The notes: generated from the letters alone by a model not told the origin. Shown: positions 1 through 12,395, counted from the stretch's first letter. The stretch: 64,000 bases of DNA from Brachypterus glaber (GCA_958510825.1 OY294045.1:98737234-98801233); one strand, 5' to 3'. Made by a program: numbers and translations.

Positions 1-580
1 TTAGATTTCTGTGGATATGCTGCCAAATAAGACAATAAATCTGTACTGTTTTACATTTCATACGGAAAAGACCGTGTATTTTGATGTTTTTATTTTTAAC
101 ATAAAAAACAGAAATATCAAACTAGGGTGATATAAAAATATCAAACTAGTGTGATATGAGGCATTTTCTAAAGAACAAAAGAGTGTGCTAAATGTCATTT
201 TCAAAGGGGTTCGTAGGTAAATACATATACCTAACATGGTTCGCCTTCGAGTCCCTTTTCGCGTGGCTACTCACATAACATTATTATGTTGGACTTAACT
301 TGTTTGGTTTTTGCATGGTTGTTGATTTTACAAAAGATCTCTATTAGCTTTCTCAATGACAGATTATGTGTGACAATGTAAATATACAGGGGATTTGTTA
401 GGTAAATGTTTATTGTGTCGATTTGCCACCAGTGGAAAGTTATTACGTTGAGGACTATTTTCTTTTTGCATGACAAAAATAGGTATCTAGGAGCATAAAT
501 GCAATTGTAGCACCTACAATATAGGTATTACAAATAAGGCAGGGACATGTATCTTGCAAAGTTTATTAGGAATATCCAGT
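1..580. other. AT-rich stretch, nothing recognised
   Basis: No coding frame with protein-like composition, no RNA gene and no repeat with clear ends was seen here. It may be intergenic or intronic DNA of the USP2-like gene whose last exon lies at 17.7 kb. Confidence 0.4.
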
Positions 581-599
581 ATCTTATTAGGAACTGTTT

Positions 600-692
600 T
601 TACCCGACTGACCAAGAAAGAAGGGTAATTTGTTTAACAGTCTATGTATGTATTTATGTATGTATTTATGTATGTATGTATACATACATGCT
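600..692. repeat. TATG microsatellite with flanking element tail
   Basis: A run of TATG and TATT units follows a motif reading acccgactgaccaagaaag. The reverse complement of the same motif plus a CATA run occurs at about 34,195-34,285, so the microsatellite is the tail of a dispersed element rather than an isolated repeat. The class of the element is unknown. Confidence 0.55.
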
Positions 693-1516
693 AGTATAGC
701 CTAACTACATTTTTTTAAGGTTAATTTTTACCATGTTAAAATTGTGGCTTGTTTAATTGCATTGAAAAAAAGGGCTTAATATAAAAGATATCAAAATATT
801 ATTTGTTCTTTGAACAGGCAATTTTTTATAAAGCTTAAGAACCAAACGCTTTAGAATTATTAAAAACAAAACAAAATTTATTCTATTTTGTTTTTAGTAA
901 TTCTAATTATAATATAAATCTAAAAAGCAAGTTGGCATTATATTCAGGCCCTGCTGGACTCCTCTAAACCTCCCTGGCCCAGGGGAGTCCCAGAGTCTCC
1001 CCACCCGGCTCTGTTTTAAACAAGTTTATCGCTCAGGTTTTATCTGCTTTTGAGAAATTCACATTCTTTAATTTTTTAAAATGGCCTACCTATTTACTAT
1101 TTTTATTCTTTATTATAATAGTTTTTAACCCAGATAGTTTCCATTATAATCTTCTCACATTACAAAGCAGGGAATAAGTAGTAAAAAACATCGTTATCGT
1201 TAAATTTTCTTATACACCTCTTTTGTTTGTCCTAGAAAAACAATCGTGAAGCATCGATTATACAAAATTGATCTCATTCATTAAATAAAAATTGCATCTT
1301 TTGTTGTTCCCTCTTTCCAACCGTTAATAGACATGCTGTTTTATGTAAGAAATAAACAAAAAACACCATGCTGGTATTGTTGTATAATCGAAATTATATT
1401 GTTTGCGTCAAAGAATTTGCCACAGATAAGGCGGAGTACATTTACCCCTTTCCGTTTTATTACGGCCTTATTATACTCCTCGAAGCTTTACAGCAGAGGA
1501 GCATTATACGTTTACT

Positions 1517-1575
1517 TTGCACTATGGGCCAGAGGATCATATTTTTTGGCAGAAAGTCTGATTTTACACAAAAAT
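1517..1575. repeat. Short dispersed repeat, GCACTATGGGCCAGA core
   Basis: The core gcactatgggccaga and the following TTTGGC..AAAGTC pattern recur at about 21,153-21,200. Only some 50 bp are shared, so family and ends are unknown. Confidence 0.4.
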
Positions 1576-1776
1576 TACTAAGTAAAATACAAAAAGTCCA
1601 AACCTATATAAATATATTCTACTCACATTTAAGATAATAAATCTTGGCAAGGGCACAAGGCATACTGAAAAGAATTTCCCCAAAAATAAGAAAGTTATAA
1701 AGGGCTAAAAAAGTCGAAAATATTGGAAGAAAATCTTTGATCAACCTAATTTTTTCAGAAAAAAATACTTTTATTA

Positions 1777-2055
1777 CAAACATTACATTACATTTTTGTT
1801 TAACCTCGTACTATTCTGCTTAACTGAGCATCCCCTAAGTCCAGGAGTTGTGTGGGCTAGTAGTAGAGGGAACCACCGGCTTTAATTGACTTTTGAACCA
1901 ATTTATAGGGAGTGTCCGCTTCACTTACGGCTTCGCCAAATTTCAATTATTAATTAACTGAAAAAGAATTATCGGCGCCGGTGAGAATCGAACTCACGCT
2001 ATTTGGGTAGTAAACTCTTCAAGTACGACGCGGAAGTCCACTACACCAATCCTCC
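1777..2055 (-). mobile_element. tRNA-derived SINE, copy 1
   Basis: Read on the minus strand, the element begins with a tRNA-like head carrying an A-box-like TGGTGTAGTGG and a B-box GAGTTCGATTCTCAC (1,982-1,996). A unique body follows, ending in AGTACGAGGTTAAAC and a short TGTAA-type tail. Imperfect direct repeats rich in A and ending TTTATTA flank both sides (about 1,756-1,776 and 2,056-2,075), as expected for target-primed insertion. A second copy at 18.74 kb has the same ends. The tRNA head lacks a credible full cloverleaf, so I do not call it a tRNA gene. Confidence 0.85.
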
Positions 2056-2077
2056 CAAAAAAAGTACCTTTATTAAA

Positions 2078-2845
2078 CAGTCAGTTATGCCAGATTGGAA
2101 AAAATTAATTTGAACAGAAAAAAGTCCGCTGGCGCAACTAAAAAATTGGAATTATCCTTATAAAAATTGATTTAGTATAACAGCCATTCCATGACGGACA
2201 CTACGTACAATATTTTATCAAAAAATAAAAAATAAAAGTCCCAAAAATACAATAATTATCTGGAATTTAGGGTTTACAAGATTTGATTTTTTATACTTTA
2301 ATGACGGACGCTACAAAAAATGGAAGTGGAATAAATCTATTTTATGTTTCGCCCGAATATTAGCAAATTGGTTAAGGATTAAATTCAAACTTTATTATAG
2401 TATGGTTGGTATTGGTACTAGATATATTTTTTTAATTTTATTTTATGTTTAGTTCAAATATATAATATATGAGAAAATTAAATGTGTGATGACGGACGCT
2501 ACAAAATTTGCACCAAAATTTTAATCATTTATTTTTTAATTTAATTTAAAGAAACAACACGAACTACATGTAGTGTATACATACACTTTAAATCAAAAAA
2601 CTCTAAATTTTATAATAATATACAGCAACAATGTAAAATTTGGACCTCAAAAATTATGTTTCATAATGAAAGTATGGCAGTTTTAAATTTTGCACCCTGG
2701 TTTCAAATTCTATGGAATAGCTGTTCATTAAACAGACAGTTATGCCAGATTGGAAAAAATAAATTTGAAAACAAAAAAGGTTTGGGGGCGCGCCCACGGG
2801 CGCAACTAAAAAATTGAAACTATCCCAATAAAATTTTATTGAGTA
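2078..2845. repeat. Direct repeats and TGACGGACGCTAC motif block
   Basis: A segment of about 90 bp containing cagttatgccagattgg and ggcgcaactaaaaaattg appears at about 2,080-2,150 and again at 2,738-2,815. Between them the motif tgacggac(a/g)ctac recurs at about 2,191, 2,302 and 2,488. This looks like a tandemly built or LTR-like repeat of unknown class; no coding capacity was seen. Confidence 0.5.
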
Positions 2846-2937
2846 TAAGTTACTTGCAACTGCGAGGAGTATACTACTGAATGCGAAGCATTATATATCT
2901 TCACAGCTTGTTACGCGTTATACGGCTTTATATAAAA

Positions 2938-3602
2938 CTAGCTGAACAGTTGCAAGCACCTTGTCAAAACATCGGCACTAGGCACTAATTTAAAACGTTA
3001 TGAAATTGGAAGTTGTGTGAATAGGCAAAAAATAGCAAAAAGTCTGTATCTCCAAAACGTTATATTCTAGCAAAAACTGTATGCAACATTTTTTGTAGAG
3101 CTTAAAGAGCTTTCAATTGAAATATAACTTTTTTGAAGTCGGTTTATAAATGAGTTATGCAAAAAAAAAAAACATTTTACTGCTTTAAACGCTAATATCT
3201 CGAAAACAATGTATTTTAGGAAAAAACTGAAACATTTTTTGAGCAATTTAAAAAAATCTTTCATATAAGTGGTAAATTAATGAAATACAACAATAATTAA
3301 TTTAATTATAACCAAAAAACGCTAAAAATAGGAGTTTTGCCCATTCTTACCCCCTTACCCCAAATCGTTTACCCCCCAAAATCTAATCAGCTCTTCGAAA
3401 TATGATAAGAAACAATGTGCAAAAAACCGCTTATCAATATCTTTTTTAGAAATGGAGTTATCGAGTTTACACCCAGACAGACAGACGCACTAATTTCGAA
3501 TAGTCTAAAACGTCGAGAAATATGAAAAAACATGGTCATAGATTTTGACTTTTCGGCGAAGATTTCAATACATCGGCACTCTTAATTTACTAAGTGCCGA
3601 TG
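2938..3602 (+). mobile_element. Helentron-like (HINE-type) element, full-length copy
   Basis: This is the most complete copy of a family present at least eight times. It opens with gctgaacagttgcaagcacc, soon followed by CATCGGCACTAGGCACT. It has a central tract with cagacagacag and ends in a hairpin pairing CATCGGCACT with AAGTGCCGATG. A CATCGGCAC motif near both termini plus a central GACA microsatellite is the layout described for non-autonomous Helentron-associated elements. The assignment is by architecture only. Confidence 0.6.
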
Positions 3603-3609
3603 TAATTTA

Positions 3610-5930
3610 CTAATAAAAGCTACTTTTCGCTTCGTTGATCTCTAATCGATTTTCCTTGTTTATCAGCCTTCGATTTCATTGTGTATATTTGAAGCCTGAA
3701 AATTATTTTTTTTTGTTTCTCGCTCCGTGACAATCTGGATTGATTTGCATTTGTTTTAAAAACAATCAGCGTGTACATGCGTGAATTAATTTGTTTTGAT
3801 TTAATGTGAACATCGACAATGATTTTGGCTTGTGCTCCGCCCAACAATACATTGTTTATGTTGTGGTGCTGATTGCGAATTATCGTCAGTAGATTGAATT
3901 TGCATATAGGCCTATAGGGAAGTTGAAGGTATGATTTCCGAAGAATGCTTCATGTTTGGAACCAATATAGGCAACTAGCAATGCTGAAAAATATTTTTTC
4001 CACCACGGGTTTAGAATATAAGCAAATACACAAACTGTTCAAACATAGAATGAATCCGTTCTTCTCTGGATACAGTATGACAGTTACCATATCAAGTATT
4101 AGAATGAGCAGATGTTGTGCCATCTCTTGTTTATAGAAGTTAAGAAAACATTAGCAAAATTACCAAATAAATATATATTTTGCCATGAAATATTGAATAA
4201 ATTAATGCAATTTAAAGTTTTGAGTTAAAATTAGATAAAGTTTATTAGTTTTTCTTAATATTTTACCAGTTCAAAAAAATAAAACTGCGTCATCTATTGT
4301 TAATTATTTAAACCAGAATATCAGTCACAAAACTCTCACATAACTTTCAACTTTGGCAATATAATTTGTAACTAGGTGGTAAAATTCGATAAAAAGCTTC
4401 TTTAGGTACTTGATTAAATTATTAAGTGCTTTACTTAAAAATATGTATTTTGTTGCATTAAACATGTCTAGTGACAAGGAAATTGTCTTCAACTTTGTCG
4501 GCAGTTTAAGCCATCCAGTATTTCATATTTGCAGTCGAAAAAAAAGTATAATATATAACAAGTCTGGAAGGTTTATTCCGCGCTCGCGTTACCGTCATAC
4601 TCGCCTACCGGCTCGTAAGACAAACTTTCCGTACGTACGTACCGTAATATTGTCTATTCTATACTAGTTATAGAATTTTTAAATTTGTATATTTATCGAT
4701 TTCCTCCTTTTTAAACTGTTATCTTTATACTCCATTTCAAGATGTAGACTGGGGAATTTTAAAGATATATACCATAAAAAAATATATTATGCCAAATTTC
4801 AGCTCAAAATATAAAATTAAATATTTATTTATAAATTGGAAAAAATTAAAAATTATATTTTTTTTGTTAGGAACTATGTTTTTAATAAAATATATCTGGT
4901 ATAACATCTCATGCTAACAAAAACATTTTTATTTTTTTACCTTTATTTTAAAGCGTAGTCCACAGGCTCATATAACCATAATACATAACATAAAATGATG
5001 CTGATATATGATTGTCTTGATATGCTATCATATGATTTTTTATGCCTTATTTCTAGCTTCTATAGAATTATTTCAAATAACTCAAGAGTATTCTCATGGA
5101 ATTATCGGCTAGATTAGCTAAACACTCTAAGAAGTAAAAAACACGTGCTTTTGCTGAAGAAGGTGAAAATTATTTTCAATGGGTTCTTGGGAGTGTTAAA
5201 AATGCATTGTTTTCATATTGAATGCTAATTTAACGATTTTATTAATACAATCATTTGTAAATGCAATGAGTTCGTTTTATTAAGAATAGCGTGTTATAAA
5301 AAGTCCAAAAATACGGATCCAAAGTACTGATTAACCCTATGATGCATACCCTGAAAAATATACACATTTAGAGTTGTAAATTAAAAAAAAAAACGAACGA
5401 GTTGAGATATTGACTTTAGAATACTTAAACAAGACAACTTAAACTATCCTTACACTGAAAAAAAGAATCCTTTGTGGTAATTGCATATGAAATTAGGCCA
5501 AATGCTTCTCACTCTTGAATACGTCCAAAAGCTCCTTCTCTTAACATGAAAATATAATTCACTTGCCAAGATCTTTCTGATTCTTTTACTTAAAATTCTT
5601 TGATCTTGTGTGAAATGCAAGTGGTCTTGTCTCAAAAGAAAAATTCTTGGGCCAAAGTATTTGATATTATTTAATTTCTAACAATCTTAAAACAAGATAA
5701 ATGGTTCTTACCTCAAATGCGCCAGATACAAGAGAATTTTAAAAATATTTTTAAAGCGACACTTTTCCTGGGACAAGATAAATACTTTTGTTTCAAGATA
5801 CACATCTTTTAAGCTAAAAGAATAACTGCCAAGAGTGTGGACCACTTTGAGCCAAGAACGTAATTTTTTCAGTGTAAGCATATATTTGGTAATTTTAGCT
5901 CTTTAAATGTGGGCAGGGGGGCATGGCGGA
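3610..5930. other. Non-coding AT-rich spacer
   Basis: Several short open frames occur, but none has protein-like composition, a homologue I recognise or splice signals. Nothing with defined ends was seen. Confidence 0.4.
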
Positions 5931-5962
5931 ATAATTCTGCTTTTTTGTTGTGATTAGTGTAG

Positions 5963-6422
5963 TCTAGACCTTCCTGATGAACGTACCTCATCAAGTTGAG
6001 CTCGCGCCGCCATCTTGATTTTAAGATACAATTTTTTAAACTTGCTTACTTTTTGAGAAAATCAGAAAATGCTCAAAAATTGTCCGAGATCTTGATTTTA
6101 AGGTACACGTTTGGACTTTTTTGCAAATATCTTCTAAATGATCAACTAATTAAAAAAATAAGTTATTATAAAAAAGAAAGCTTATAAAATTCTCTACAAA
6201 ATCCATAGTAAATGTTTTTTGTATCTTACTTAGTTTTTGAGAAAATGGGCAAAAATTGTGGAGATATCTTGATTTTAAGATAAACTTTTGGATTTTGGTT
6301 TTATTGTCAGATACTCGAGAAATCACATAAAACGAAAATTCTACATCTAAAATCAAGATGGCGGTGCGAGCTCAACTTCAATTGATGAGGACTTTTGGTA
6401 CGTTCATCAGGAAGCTCTAGAA
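5963..6422. mobile_element. Palindromic TIR element, about 460 bp
   Basis: Terminal inverted repeats of more than 50 bp begin TCTAGACCTTCCTGATGAAC at the left and end with the reverse complement at 6,421. The arms include GAGCTC and GCCATCTTGATTTTA, the latter recurring inside the element. No open frame of note, so it is a non-autonomous element. The superfamily is unknown and no target duplication was resolved. Confidence 0.65.
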
Positions 6423-6511
6423 TACATCTCCACCAATTTTCAAGACTTGGTCTTTTTTGAGGTAAAAAACCTTCGTTGCTTGGGCTATTTAGGAGAGTCC
6501 CCAGAAAACAC

Positions 6512-7170
6512 ACCAGCAATGGGCCGGCAACGGCACAATGCCGTAAGCCGATAAAGAGTCATCGGTCCGTTGACGACATGCCATTACCGGCCCGGTAATG
6601 GAGGTGTCGCACAAGCCGATAACTGGCCGGTAATGGCAAGCCGATAACGGGCCGGTAATGGCAAGCCAATAACGGGCCGGTAATGGCTAGCCGGCTTTCC
6701 CGCCCTGGGATCTTAAATGCGACTTAAATGCAAGTGAATTAATTGTTAATTTAGTATTTAATAAAAAAAATGTAATTACTTACTTTTTATCTTCAAAAAT
6801 CATTATTAAGAATTGTAAATAAACACATGCCACAGAAAATTTTCATTAATGAACTTTATCACTGACGCAGCAAAATCACAACACAAGAGGCCAGTTTGAG
6901 TTGAAGCTCTCGGAGCATAGTTCTATCTCTTTCTAACTACTTGTTTTAAAAGAGATAGAACTATGCTCCGAGCGCTCCAAGCTTCAACTCAAACGGCCCT
7001 AAGAACACAACCCGCGCAAAACTTGCGCATGCGTCTTGACTTCTTCTCCTTCTACGCAAGATCATATTTTAAATTGGCGTTGTATCGTCGGCCACAGATC
7101 GGTCCTTTACAGGCTAGCCGATAATCGGCAATAATTATTTATGCCGATTATGGTACGGTGGTTTGCTGGG
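6512..7170. mobile_element. Element with GGCCGGTAATGG internal repeats
   Basis: The left end carries ccagcaatgggccgg and the right end gtttgctggg, weakly inverted. The left half contains a run of GGCCGGTAATGGC(A)AGCC units (about 6,590-6,690). The layout resembles the larger element at 47.0-48.35 kb (ends CCCAATAAAC) and the short one at 16.3 kb, all with self-complementary GC-rich internal motifs. Family assignment is not possible by eye. A 111-bp hairpin MITE is nested inside. Confidence 0.5.
6889..6999. mobile_element. Hairpin MITE, about 110 bp
   Basis: Two arms of about 45 bp are near-perfect inverted copies (GAGCATAGTTCTATCTCTTT on the left arm) around a short loop. The outer end GGGCC next to TTA on the right suggests a PIF/Harbinger-type MITE, which is an inference from end sequence only. 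It sits inside the 6,512-7,170 element. Confidence 0.7.
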
Positions 7171-7416
7171 TCCTTTGTCATTAGCATTAGTATTTCATGT
7201 ATAAAAGTCGATATTTATTGTAATACCTACTTTTTGCACAAATTCTGAATCTGTTGACAAAAAATCATTACTTCCATTAAAGTCCAAATTCCATAAAAAA
7301 CTGTATTTTTTAAGTTATTCTATAGAGGAGTGTGGAATTTCTAAATCATAAATGTTTGGTAAATTTTGTGGAAATATCTTTTTTAAATTCGATTAAGGTG
7401 TGTTTTTAAGAGGTAT

Positions 7417-7441
7417 GGGAACGTTCAAGTATTACGTAACG
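7417..7441. repeat. Solo end of GGGAACGTTCAAG MITE family
   Basis: The 25-bp terminal repeat gggaacgttcaagtattacg of the MITE family at 11.5, 43.5 and 46.7 kb appears here without the rest of the element. Confidence 0.6.
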
Positions 7442-8089
7442 ATCCTATAGCAATTATTATACATATAATGTGCTATTATTAATAATAAATAAAAATGTAG
7501 TTAAGTGACAGGTCATTTTAACCCCTTGCTACCCCAAAATACGTCCTCCGATAATCAAAACCATATCGTGGCAATTTTAGGCGACTGGACCAAGGACCAA
7601 GATACAGTTAAAAAAATCTCCAGCAACCTGATCAGCTGATTAGGTTGCTTTAATTTAAATATCCAAAAATGTTATTTCGAGAGCATTATTCAGCGATGAA
7701 ACATTTTAAATTTACATATCTATTCACAGATTCGGCGGTTCTTAAAAAGCATTATTTAAAAACTAACAAGACCTACTCGATTTTTTTCATTTACAGACCC
7801 ATAAATTACGTCGTGTTTCGCGGAACGGCGTCCTTGTGTCTTGTTTTCGGCTCTTAGGTCCATTTACACAGAAATTTTTGGCGAGCTTATTGTACTCTTC
7901 GCATCGTTATAGCTCATAGAGTAGGTTTTCTTTGAAATTTTCGATATGCCTAATAACTGTAGCTCAGTTTTTATCTCTGTGGTCAAATAATTGTATAAGT
8001 AGAAGTAGAAGTAAATTATAATTTTAATTGATCATTGTCTTTTTTTTTTGATAATGTAATCTTTAACCCATTTAAAATGCTAATACAAG

Positions 8090-9110
8090 TGTATTTTATG
8101 TTATTTATTTATCATTGTGATACAAAAGTTTACACTTGTTATTACATAGTAAATTACAAAAAAATATATAAAATTACAATAATATAGCAGACAATTAAAA
8201 TCACACAATTAAAATATCAAGCTCTAAATTACTTTTTATATAAACCATAGAAAAAATTGTTATCTCTCCAAAATATAAATTTATTGTCTATTAAACAAAC
8301 ATTACAGCGACAATTGTTTCGACTTCTTTAACATAAAGTCATTTTCAAGCTACAAAGAATTTCTTAATTTACTTTTTATATATTCCTCCGTACTGTAAAA
8401 GGCCTTTATAGAAAATATGACTTTAAAATCTGTTTGAATTTTATCAGGGGTAGATTTCTTATTTGGACTGGCAGATTATTGGAAAAAACAGGACCGTCAT
8501 AATTTGTGCCGAAATTACTGCTTTCCAATCTAAATTTAACCTAAAACCTAAATTTAACCTGATATTGTTTGAACGTGTATTAAAGTGTGTATCAGCTTGC
8601 AGGCTATATTTACCTAAATTTTGTTTTACATGTACTAATGCATTAAAAATGGTATTAAAAATGTCAGAAAAGGGAAAGTCTTAAAGCAACAAATTTATCA
8701 CGGCAGTCATCCTGGTAACCTAAGTTAGTCATAATCCTGATCAATTTTCTCTGCAGCCCAAACAATCTGTCCACGCCCGACACGTGACCCCAGACTAGCA
8801 CACCATGTCAGTCTCGACTCAAACAAAGCAAAATAGGCAACCTTAAAGGACCTTTTCAAAAGAAAAGAAGCAAGTGACTCAGTATGTTTTGCTCCAATTT
8901 AGATTAGGATCAAAAAAGAGTCCAAGATACTTATTTTCAAAAATTTTAATATTATGTAAAGGCCTATGAGTAAAGAAAATTTCAACAGTTTTATTTAGAT
9001 TTAAGGAAAGCCTGTTTACCAGAAACCAATCCTTGGCCTTTGACATAAACTCAGTAGTTTGTAATAAATTTTTTTTCCTTAATGTTTTTGTTTTGTAGGG
9101 GAAGGGGTCC
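8090..9110 (-). pseudogene. Decayed non-LTR retrotransposon (RT C-terminal part)
   Basis: On the minus strand, reverse-transcriptase palm and thumb sequence can be read in pieces. One frame near 8,885-9,050 contains WFLVNRLSLNLNKT and YLGLFFDPNLNW, the usual block after the YADD motif. After frameshifts the sequence continues near 8,790-8,520 with IRIMTNLGYQDDCRDKFVAL, SDIFNTIFNALV and HFNTRSNNIRLNLG, a thumb-region pattern typical of CR1/Jockey-group LINEs. Stops and shifts make it dead. The 3' side becomes AT-rich with AATAAATAA near 8,100. It is unrelated in sequence detail to the LINE at 26-27 kb. The clade is unresolved. Confidence 0.7.
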
Positions 9111-9477
9111 CAAGATGATGAAGTGGGTAAGATGACGAATCGTCTATAACAAGCGAACGTCAACAGATGAAGCAACAGTTGCAGTCTGTGGTAACTACCT
9201 GACTGAAGCGCCAAATAAGAACGCTAGTGATATTCCTTCCAAAATGAAGTTGGTCGACGGAGAAGCCATTTTTGTTTAATGCGATGTCATTTTAACTGTA
9301 CCAACTTTAGTGAATGAAATTTGATAGGTGAGTATTGGCCTGAAATTTATAAATACATTGTTAAAATTATTATATTTTAAATACTTTAAATTAAAATTAA
9401 GTTTCAAATTAAGATTTTTTAGCCATAATTATTATTATTTAATATCAGTGCATGCATACCAAATGCGGGTAAGATGT

Positions 9478-10499
9478 CTGTCTTTATCTCCAAAACGTTA
9501 TATTCTAGCAAAAAACTGTACCTATATAACATTTTTTATAGGGCTTAAAAACAGCTTTTATTTAAAATATTTTTTTTTTGTAATCGGGTTATAAATAAAA
9601 TATTAAAAACATTTTACTGCTTTAAACCCCAGTATCTCGAAAACAATGCATTTTACGAAAAAATAGTGTGGTAAAACAATATTTTCACACTGTTCTTTAA
9701 CTTTGGTTATGTTTACATTCTGTCAAATTACCCTTATTTAGGTGACCTTGACCATTTAGGGATATTTAATTAATAAGGAAATTAGGTTACCAATATATTT
9801 TGCTGGAACTACCTGTTCACCTGTTGTATTGTATCTTTGACATTCTAACCGATTCATACAGTTCTATTTTTATAACAGTCATCCTTAGGGATAAAATATT
9901 TATCTATTAATAAATATTATCCTGGTGATTAGGTAAGTCTTATTTAATTTATATTTTTATTAAATCCTAATTATTTATATTAGTTTTAGTTTGGAACTTA
10001 TTTATGTTCATAAATAACATCGGTCACCTACCTCTGGGTATTTTGAAATTGTTTCCTACAATAAATGAACTCATTACTGATTTTCTTATACGAAACCACG
10101 ACCCCCATTTGAACTATACGGCGCCCGGCATTCCTTTTTTCCCAGTTCAACATAATAGTTTGTAACATTTTTTGACCAATTTAAAATTATCTTTTATATG
10201 TGCGATTAAATTGCCTTAAATATAACCAAAAATCGATAAAAATAGGAGTTTTACCCCATTCTTACCCCCTTACCCCAAATCGTTTACCCCCAAAATCTAA
10301 TCAGTTCTTCGAAATACGATAAGAAACAATATGCAAAAAACCGCTTGTCAATATCTTTTTTAGAAATGGAGTTATCGAGTTTACAGACAGACTGACACAG
10401 ACGAAGAAAATTTTTACTGGTTTCGACATGGTCAAAGATTTTGACTTTTCGGCGAAGATTTCAATACATCCGCACTCTTAGCAGCACTAAGTGCCGATG
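9478..10499 (+). mobile_element. Helentron-like element, interrupted copy
   Basis: The segment starting ctccaaaacgttatattctag and the 3' end with the CATC(G/C)GCACT and AAGTGCCGATG hairpin match the copy at 2.9 kb. About 500 bp of unrelated AT-rich DNA (about 9,664-10,160) interrupts it, beginning with a short inverted motif GTGTGGTAAAAC..TTTTCACAC. The 5' terminus is missing. Confidence 0.55.
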
Positions 10500-11250
10500 G
10501 ATTTAGATAAACTATTAATTGAACTACCACATTCTAAATTAAAAAAATGATTTAAATGAAAATCCTATTTTATACAAACCCTCAAAGCTTATGTCGGTAA
10601 ACTTAGGGCCCTTACCTTACTATTTAAACTTAGACCACCTTTCTACCATCAAGAGTGTAGTGAAAAACTCGAAGCATTTCATTTCAATGCTCTTTCTTTT
10701 AGATATATTTTTGTGATAATAAACACATTTTTGTGTTTTTTTATAAAAAGACCCACCTGGTAAAAATCTTTTTAAAAGAAGCAAATGTCACATTTAATAA
10801 AATTAATAGGTGATGATATAATTATATTCAGACAGGTTTCTTATGAACTAAATTTGAAACGAACCAAATGTGAAGTTTCATATTTCTACAAAAAAGAAAA
10901 CAGTCTGAATTTGAAAATTAAAACAACTTTCGAATTATAAAAAATGTTTATATTTTTATTTATTTCTTGTTTTATTTATTTTTTAAGTAGATTTCTTTGA
11001 TTTAAGGTAGCGTAACTTGTCCTTTAGTTAAATTAATATAAAAAGTAGGTTTAAAAGTTTTTTTGTAGTTTCACCTAAAAATTAAATTTTGTTTTAAAGT
11101 TTTCTAAACAAATTGGACGCCTTTTTTATAAAAAAAAAATAACTGTTTTGTGTACCAAAGCCAGAAAGAACGTCGTTGAAGGACGCAAAAACGTGAGGAG
11201 TATGGGCATACAATTGTGTCAAATACCCTTTTTGACACAATTATATTCCT
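10500..11250. other. AT-rich spacer
   Basis: Only low-complexity AT-rich sequence was seen. No exon, RNA gene or bounded repeat. Confidence 0.4.
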
Positions 11251-11261
11251 ATGTATTTTGA

Positions 11262-11356
11262 GGCGCTGAATCCGAATTTGAGGTCAAAATAGAACCTTAT
11301 ACTATATCGAAAACTAATCGTATAAGGTTTTTACCTCAAAATCGGATTCAACACCA
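11262..11356. repeat. Imperfect palindrome, about 95 bp
   Basis: Left arm gcgctgaatccgaatttgag pairs with the right arm containing ctcaaaatcggattcaacac around a small spacer. The inner arms (aaccttatac / gtataaggtt) also pair. It has the shape of a small MITE, but no target duplication is clear. Confidence 0.55.
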
Positions 11357-11451
11357 AAACGTTTTTTTTCTTCATATTTTTGTACCTTAAATCTGTCCTT
11401 GTAACTTATTTCTAAATCACCCTGTATGGGCTGAGTCTTTTTTAATAGCCC

Positions 11452-11762
11452 AACACAATTAGGGTCACTCAATCGGTTTGGAGTTTGTCTAGTTGATGTG
11501 TTAGTGTGTTTTGGTGGTTAGGGAACGTTCAAGTATTACGTAACGCTCCTGGGGGGGGGTCATTTTGGAGTGTTACGCCCATGTTAATGGTATAGGAAAA
11601 TAGCATTACAGGGGGGGTCTAAAATTATCAAAATTTGCGTTACGTAATACTTGAACGTTCCCTTGGTCGGTTTGGGAGAAAACTTCCAAAAACCCAAACG
11701 GCTAAACACCAAAACACTAGACAAAGTAACAACTGGTCGAGTGACCCTAAACACAATGGGTT
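11452..11762. mobile_element. MITE with AGGGTCACTC ends, carrying a nested MITE
   Basis: Left sequence caacacaattagggtcactc pairs with right sequence gagtgaccctaaacacaat. The intervening DNA consists of this element's two halves split by the 142-bp element at 11,521-11,662, showing order of insertion. It is non-coding. Confidence 0.65.
11521..11662. mobile_element. GGGAACGTTCAAG MITE, complete copy 1
   Basis: The ends are perfect inverted repeats of 24 bp beginning GGGAACGTTCAAGTATTACG. The body contains a G-run and cattttggagtgttacgccc. The left flank is TTA and the right TTG, so a 3-bp target duplication with one change is likely. GGG ends plus a 3-bp duplication suggest a PIF/Harbinger relative (inference). 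Confidence 0.75.
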
Positions 11763-12105
11763 TAGTAAACTCATATGGCTAATTTAATAATCTGTATTTT
11801 ACTTAGGTCATCAAAGTTCCATAACTTTCTATCATGCTCAAGTAAAAGACTTTCCAAGCGGTAAATTAATTGAGATATATCGTTAGAATTTTGCACGTTT
11901 CCGTACGTAATTACGAGAACGTTTTACGTCCGAGCACTCGCTTACATCCATTAGAACGTAATTTCATCGGCGAGGAAATGAAATGGATATTTTTAAACAA
12001 ACCTGCACTTGCATGTGTGTATGCATATGTAAAGTTGCACCTTATTCGTTGATACGGATTCATATGCATTGCAAATTTTGCTTATCATAAAATCCAAAGA
12101 TAATG

Positions 12106-12395
12106 TAGAGGAAGAAAATAAAGAAAAAGGAAGAGAGGGAAATAGAGTAAGAAGGGAAAAAGAAACTAAAAAATAGAAAAGAGAAGGAAAATAAGAAAAA
12201 GAAGCAGAAGAAGCAGACGAAGAAAAGGAAGGATATGAAGAAGAGAAAGAAGGGCAATAAGGGAAAAAGGACAGAAGAGAAAGAAGATAAAGGAAAGAAG
12301 AAGAATATAAGGAAAAAGAGGAAAAAAAAAGAAGATAAAGAAAAGGAAAAGAGGGGAGAATAGTAAGAAAAAGAGAAGGAATAAAATAAAAGTGA
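12106..12395. repeat. Purine-rich GAA/GGA tract
   Basis: Almost 290 bp on the plus strand are A and G only, with a few T residues, in irregular GAAGAAA and GGAAAAG units. It yields long but meaningless Phe/Leu/Ser-rich frames on the other strand. It is low-complexity DNA that could form triplex structures. Confidence 0.85.

Noticed and set aside
1333..1637. Two overlapping frames of 82 and 89 codons
   Set aside because: They overlap in different frames, include a dispersed repeat core and lack protein-like composition.
1975..2055. tRNA gene
   Set aside because: A and B boxes are present but acceptor and anticodon stems do not form, and the same head recurs at 18.95 kb with the same body, so it is a SINE.
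5971..5985. CTGATGA as a hammerhead core
   Set aside because: No GAAA core or stem II follows; it belongs to the TIR of the 5.96-kb element.
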